From Narthecium ossifragum (taxonomy: Eukaryota > Streptophyta > Magnoliopsida > Dioscoreales > Nartheciaceae): DNA of 64,000 nt. Every line of letters begins with the position of its first letter. Position 1 is the stretch's first letter. The stretch covers positions 8,987,096 through 9,051,095 of the forward strand of contig OY986969.1 in assembly GCA_963920575.1 (NCBI GenBank). Direction: 5' to 3'. A program made the translations under genes and the position numbers. Under the pieces are notes generated by a model, which worked only from the letters and a program-made list of their open reading frames with translations, was not told the DNA's origin and did not search any database. Shown piece by piece: positions 60,301 through 64,000 of this stretch.

Positions 60301-63300
60301 CTTTTAAAATGCATTTTCATCCTTTTTAACTTTTCAAATTACAACTTAATTGGTTGAGATTCTCCATCAAGAGTCTCTTCGATCACATCCACTTTTCTTC
60401 TATAAATTTCTTTATCTTTTTCCATATTTTTCCATGTTTTTCTACCACTTTTTCCTATTTTTCTACCATTTTCCCCTATTTACCTATTTTTACCCGGTTT
60501 TTCTCTCTCCTCTTCCTTTATCTCCACCCCCGGCTCGCCTCCCAAGCCATCGTCTCGATCGCCATTGGCTGAAGCGGCTCGATCGAAAGGCTGGGAGTTG
60601 CCGGAGCCCGATCGCCGGCAAGGAGGGACGTCCGGTCGTCGGCGTCAGTGGGGATGTGATCGTGGTGGCATGAGGACTTGATCCCCTGGGTTAAATCGCC
60701 GGTGGCGCAGCCGTAGACGATGGATCGAAGGTGGCGGCGCCGGTGGGTCTTGAAGGTAGGAAGGTGGATGTCGTCGACGGAGATGAAGGAGAAGAGATCG
60801 GGAGGGTTAGGGGGTTCCGGATCTAACTATTGTGGAGGACGGCGAGGCCAATGGCGGCGGTTCTCGAAGGTGGCGGCGCCGGGTTGCAGCAGGGTTGCTC
60901 GAGTTGTGGAGGCGTCTCGGCGTCGGCGTCGGAGGGAGGAGCTCGGGGGTGGGTTTCGTGGGTGAGGACGGTCGCCGGGGTCCTGGGCGACGCTGGACAA
61001 GGTGGGGGGGGGGGGGCACCGGAGCTCTTTAACAGTCGCCGGAGAAGAGAGGGGAGAGAGGAGAGAGGAGAGCGTGGAAGAAAAAGAAAAAAATATATAT
61101 GAAAGGGCATTTTCGTCCTTTTTGTGTGCTTTGGGCTTATTAACCAAAAAAAGTGGGTATGGGGTTTTTGGCAAATAACATGGGGTGTTGGACAAAGATA
61201 CTACCAGTTTTGGAGTTTTGGCCTAATACCCCTTAATTATATATGAAGAGTGAGAGACAAAATACTTTGACGCAAAAATTAACAAAATGACAATGTATAA
61301 TATAAGTTCTCACCACAGCCGAAATCAGCCACAATCAAAGATGAACTACGATCCTTGAGCCATTTCATAACAATATTGACAGGTTGCTCTGGCCAACGTG
61401 ACATTTGCTCTTGGTACCCTGCATGATACTAAGGTGGGTGTAAACAGGAGATTCTAACATTCAATCTTCTTCCAACTGAACCGGTTGATAATGCATAGGG
61501 ATAACATAGGACTATTTCTCCTAACAAAATGTTTCAAGCAAACCATGACAAGCAGCAACATAAAGCAACTCAAAAGTGGCAAAGTACTGACTCAGCGATG
61601 AAGCATGCCTCACTCGTATACCCAGATGGGTGGCTTGTGTGGGTACATCGTGCCACTATATACAACAACCAAAGTAGGGGGCTGGCATTTACCATCGATA
61701 TACCCCAACTGCCCTGATGTACGCATGATACATCTAGTGCTGGGACAGACCGAACATGTCGGCACTAATAGTGCTAGTAACCGGTAGATATCATACCAAC
61801 AACATGGTGAACCATGTTTGGAGATCCACTAAAGGATGCCATAATAGGCTAAGATACCATACCAACAACACGGTGATACATGGTTGGACAACAGCTAAAG
61901 GATGCCACAATAGGTTGAGATACTCCTCATGGTCCACACATATCTACTTGAACCCTAGCAATTTCTAATTAAAAACAACCTGATTGATGACTGACCAGTT
62001 ATCATCAAGGCAAATAGAGGGTAAAGGACGCTAAAGATCATTCATCTAGGCCGGCTAGCAGCATTTGATTCTAGGGAGAACTCAGTTACTCAGGTAGGAA
62101 ATAGTGTTGGCAAGGCCAAGACCCCACCACACATCCCAGTGTTAGGTGAGAAGGCCTAACAAACTCAACCAAATTGCTAAATTTGTTTGCCACTTAGTTA
62201 TGATGGTAAATACTATGCAGATAATGTTTACTTAAACTTATCAGCGATCAAAAAAATTGCTTCATCCACGATTTCTTATTGTTCATGCAATAAGTAAATC
62301 TCTCCACAAGTGATATCTTTAGCCTCACATCACTTTGAATAACCACAACACTAAATTTTTCAAATCGACTTCTTTGCCTACTAGGAAGTGGGAGAAGAAA
62401 AGCAAACAAATATAACTCATATTGAGCTCTACTCGAACTATATGTAGCTTGTCATCACTATGACAATGCCACGATCTTTTAGGAGCTATCCAGAACAAAA
62501 AAACAATGTACACCAAATTTCAACTTAGTTAGAAAATACACCCTAAATGATTCTTTGAAATGTATGCAGAACAAAAACTAGAAAAAAGAGATGAAATGAA
62601 CCAAAAAAAGAGCAAGGATGTGCAGCTTTACCGCATTAAATAATGTTGGATCAGTCTTGAATAAGTTGAATGCATCATCTCCACTAATCACATGGAAATG
62701 AGAAGAAAACAAGATCCAAGTGTAAGGAACTAAATAAATTTGCTAAAAATCCACTATTGATAGAAGGTAAAAAATATAGAGGAATTACAGGGGAAAGCTA
62801 ATGTTGGGGAATCTTTTTGGCACAAGAATCCACGAGATAGGGGTTCGCTGGTCCTGGTTCTTATTAAAATTAGATATGAATATAGCTAGGTATAATCTGC
62901 AGCCTTGCATACATAATCTCGTGTACCCAAAAACAGAAAAAACAAAACTCAGAGAAATCCACTTTAACAACAAATGCAAACAATAGTTGGGCCTTGATTT
63001 TATTGCCGCCCTTCATGAACATTATCAACACAAAAGCTAAAAAAGCATCTTAAAGAGCATCTTATACCTTAAAGTTGCATGAACTGAGAAACACATCATA
63101 ATCAGTAAATAAGAAAATTTTGAGCAAAAGCTGCATATCATTTCTAAGAACAAGTGAAGTGAAAAACTTAATTTCACAACAACAGTTAGGCAACAGATAG
63201 TGTTAGGTCCATTTAGCATGGCCACATATGACCTCAAGCACCTGAAGGCTCCAAAAGCACCACATAATGCACCTGCGGCGACATAGCCAATACTCATAGG

Positions 63301-64000
63301 CCTTATGCAAGTTGGCATGGCCCACGTATGACGCAACCCACATGCATTGCATCACCTAGAGTAAAAAAACAACTTGCATCCATTTCTTTCTCAATTTTTA
63401 TGAAAATCAAGATATTTTAATCAAGATGACAAGATATTTTATTAATCACCTATTTTGATGCTTAATTCATGGAATAATGCGGTCATGGAACATAATCTCA
63501 TGTGGTAATTATGCAGGTTAGTTTCATTATGTTGATAATTAACATTACAGTATCAGTCCACATATGTACCTTTTATTCTTGATAAACCATAGTCTTTGAG
63601 TTGTGTCCTGCATATAAAATGGGTATCTTAATTTTCCTATGTAGAATACTCAATATATTTTTCTCGCCCAATGCACAATTGAAATACTTAACTGTTCAGA
63701 GACTTGCATTAAGATTAGCACATTTACCATTATATGTACAATAAACCTCATATGTGTGGGTACCCAACCACAGAAACATAACAAAGTGCCCTCTATTGCA
63801 CTTAAAAAGAAAACAAATAAGTTAAATAGGTACTGAAGTACTTTTTCTTCAGATACTAGTTTGCCATTTAAGCTACACCAAAAGAGTATTACAAAACCAA
63901 ATTTTCAATCATCCACATAAGAAAATGAAATAAAAAAATTTCTGCTATATGACCAAAAAATGGCGAGAGAGTTACCTGCAGGTATACAATTTCTCATTTA
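45307..64000 (-). CDS. RRP8: RRP8, rRNA-processing methyltransferase (C-terminal eight exons)
   Basis: Exons on the minus strand: 63976-64000 (continues beyond the window), 62632-62683, 61314-61428, 56494-56588, 45901-46007, 45672-45786, 45525-45569 and 45307-45375 with the stop. All have GT/AG borders and their lengths and phases fit exactly. The joined protein reads [105 protein letters not shown] and a basic end. RRP8 is the nucleolar SAM-dependent enzyme that makes m1A in large-subunit rRNA; ADFGCG is its SAM motif I. Introns of 4.7 and 10.5 kb hold transposons; the others are 0.1-1.3 kb. The residues after motif I are NAAL where relatives, from memory, have DARL. Confidence 0.95.
47926..51522 (+). 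mobile_element. hAT transposon in an RRP8 intron
   Basis: The 3597-bp element has a perfect 8-bp target duplication AGGGAGAT (47918-47925 and 51523-51530). Ends are CAGTGTTCTAAAAA and, reversed, CAATGTTCTAAAAA, followed on both sides by C/G-rich CTAGGCGCTAGTCGG-type sequence. It encodes a hAT transposase on the plus strand, opposite to RRP8. Confidence 0.95.
48579..51305 (+). pseudogene. hAT transposase (BED, DUF659, dimerisation), broken
   Basis: Frame 1 (48579-49385) has a BED zinc finger ([20 protein letters not shown] ... HIAH) and a Lys/Glu-rich stretch. A TAG at 49383 stands where Trp is usual ([12 protein letters not shown]). Frame continues to 50546 with DUF659: [20 protein letters not shown] and [16 protein letters not shown] hold the likely catalytic Asp residues, and [13 protein letters not shown] follows. 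A shift near 50485 moves to another frame ([14 protein letters not shown]), and the dimerisation region ([20 protein letters not shown]) and an acidic tail (to 51305) need further shifts. Inactive, though most of the length is present. The start codon is uncertain; the Pro-rich first 90 residues may be non-coding. Confidence 0.88.
51884..51978 (+). pseudogene. Inverted copy of RRP8 exon 56494-56588
   Basis: All 95 bp are present with both splice borders (CTCCAG|GAAATG and CTCAT|GTAAGTATTC), on the opposite strand to RRP8. There are 5 differences in 95 bp. It still has an open frame in the RRP8 phase ([16 protein letters not shown]). Because it lies in the next RRP8 intron, the RRP8 pre-mRNA holds both the exon and its reverse complement. 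Confidence 0.93.
52550..53652 (-). pseudogene. PMD-type gene, left-arm copy
   Basis: 139 codons open at 53652-53233: [77 protein letters not shown] and [20 protein letters not shown]. The reading continues with breaks to about 52550 ([34 protein letters not shown]). The order matches the plant mobile domain family. It keeps Trp codons that are stops in the right-arm copy. It is not an intact gene. Confidence 0.7.
54290..56460 (+). pseudogene. PMD-type gene, right-arm copy
   Basis: Readable from about 54290: [20 protein letters not shown] (54487), [79 protein letters not shown] and [18 protein letters not shown], ending in a coiled-coil-like Glu/Lys stretch by 56460. [13 protein letters not shown] is a PMD hallmark. 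Stops near 54549 and 54815 replace Trp codons kept in the left arm, another near 54868 replaces Ser, and TGA at 55138 plus later shifts break it. It is a different PMD lineage from the one at 2988-5142, with no obvious introns. Confidence 0.75.
57359..61232. mobile_element. Foldback-like element in an RRP8 intron
   Basis: Flanked by matching TTAATTATATA (57348-57358 and 61233-61243), which could contain a 9-bp MULE-type duplication, though a wider local repeat (TATGAAGAGTGAGAGA on both sides) weakens this. The ends, GGTGATAACACCAATTTAGTCC and reversed GGGTATTAGGCC, share only a loose pattern; both soon have AAAAACCCCAT. Inside are two GC-rich arms (about 57500-58460 and 60500-61080) and a central AT-rich minisatellite. 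No transposase is recognised. The GC-rich arms look like captured first exons, for example [12 protein letters not shown] on plus near 58205, but I cannot name the source genes. Confidence 0.5.
58620..60330. repeat. Giant inverted minisatellite, about 20-bp unit
   Basis: From about 58620 to 59890 the plus strand repeats variants of AAAGATGAAAATGAATTCAG dozens of times. At about 59895 the orientation flips and the complement (CTGAATTCATTTTCATCTTT) continues to about 60330. The result is a long imperfect hairpin with a 1.27-kb arm and a 0.43-kb arm and almost no loop. Flanks also mirror each other (GGAAAAATATGGAAAAATATG at about 58510 and its complement at about 60420). Confidence 0.92.
61443..62630. 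other. RRP8 intron sequence without further features
   Basis: Apart from a short local duplication near 61790-61920 (CCATACCAACAACA/ATCATACCAACAACA and AAAGGATGCCA), I see no gene or transposon here. The same holds for the next intron, 62684-63975. Confidence 0.6.

Noticed and set aside
58620..60330. CRISPR-like regular repeats
   Set aside because: Units are directly adjacent and degenerate with no unique spacers, and this is a plant nuclear context; it is a minisatellite.
57310..61260. Firm 11-bp target duplication for the foldback element
   Set aside because: A wider repeat (TATGAAGAGTGAGAGA) occurs on both sides, so the match may be a local duplication; kept only as tentative.

Overview
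This window is nuclear DNA of a flowering plant. Genes are split by introns, and most of the sequence is plant-type transposons: Ty3/gypsy LTR elements, L1-type LINEs with an RNase H domain, hAT and Mutator-like DNA elements, and plant-mobile-domain (PMD) elements. The intronless P450 gene is very GC-rich, which hints at a monocot, but the sequence does not prove this.

Only a few host genes are visible. RRP8 (nucleolar rRNA methyltransferase) lies on the minus strand from beyond 64000 down to 45307. Its eight visible exons join in frame with correct GT/AG borders, although two introns have been inflated to 4.7 and 10.5 kb by transposons. An intact CYP86C-like fatty-acid hydroxylase lies at 35460-37064 (+). 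The first coding exon of mitochondrial ribosomal protein bS21 lies at 9844-10190 (-). Two C-terminal exons of elongation factor 1-beta lie at 8199-8517 (-), a two-exon unidentified gene end at 16736-16968 (-), and a decayed THA8-like exon at 316-500 (-).

Layout. 0.97-5.9 kb: a Mutator-like element with ~300-bp terminal inverted repeats and an exact 9-bp target duplication; it lacks the catalytic middle of its transposase and carries a decayed multi-exon PMD gene. 6.2-7.9 kb: a LINE RNase H tail split by an hAT-like insertion that holds a second one. 8-13 kb: host exons, introns and diverged tandem repeats. 13.5-16.2 kb: LINE tail and an LTR fragment. 18.9-24.0 kb: a chromovirus-like element (-) with an enlarged 3' LTR full of paired GATCGATC sites and a scrambled polyprotein. 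24.0-26.0 kb: a complete small LTR element. 26.7-32.5 kb: an internally deleted Athila-like element (-). 32.5-35.3 kb: 5' half of a LINE (-). 35.4-37.1 kb: CYP86C-like gene. 37.4-42.9 kb: an LTR element (+) whose primer-binding site was hit by a second LINE. 42.9-44.8 kb: a second copy of the Athila 5' region. 45.3-64 kb: RRP8, whose introns hold a hAT transposon (47926-51522), a large inverted duplication that contains an extra copy of one RRP8 exon (51.75-56.72 kb), and a foldback-like element with a giant inverted minisatellite (57.36-61.23 kb).

The most unusual items are the inverted RRP8 exon copy facing its own exon in the same transcript, the MULE with PMD cargo, the paired GATCGATC sites at a nearly fixed 22-nt offset, the foldback minisatellite, and the RNaseH-gag-integrase order in one open frame. 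Identity figures are estimates by eye.
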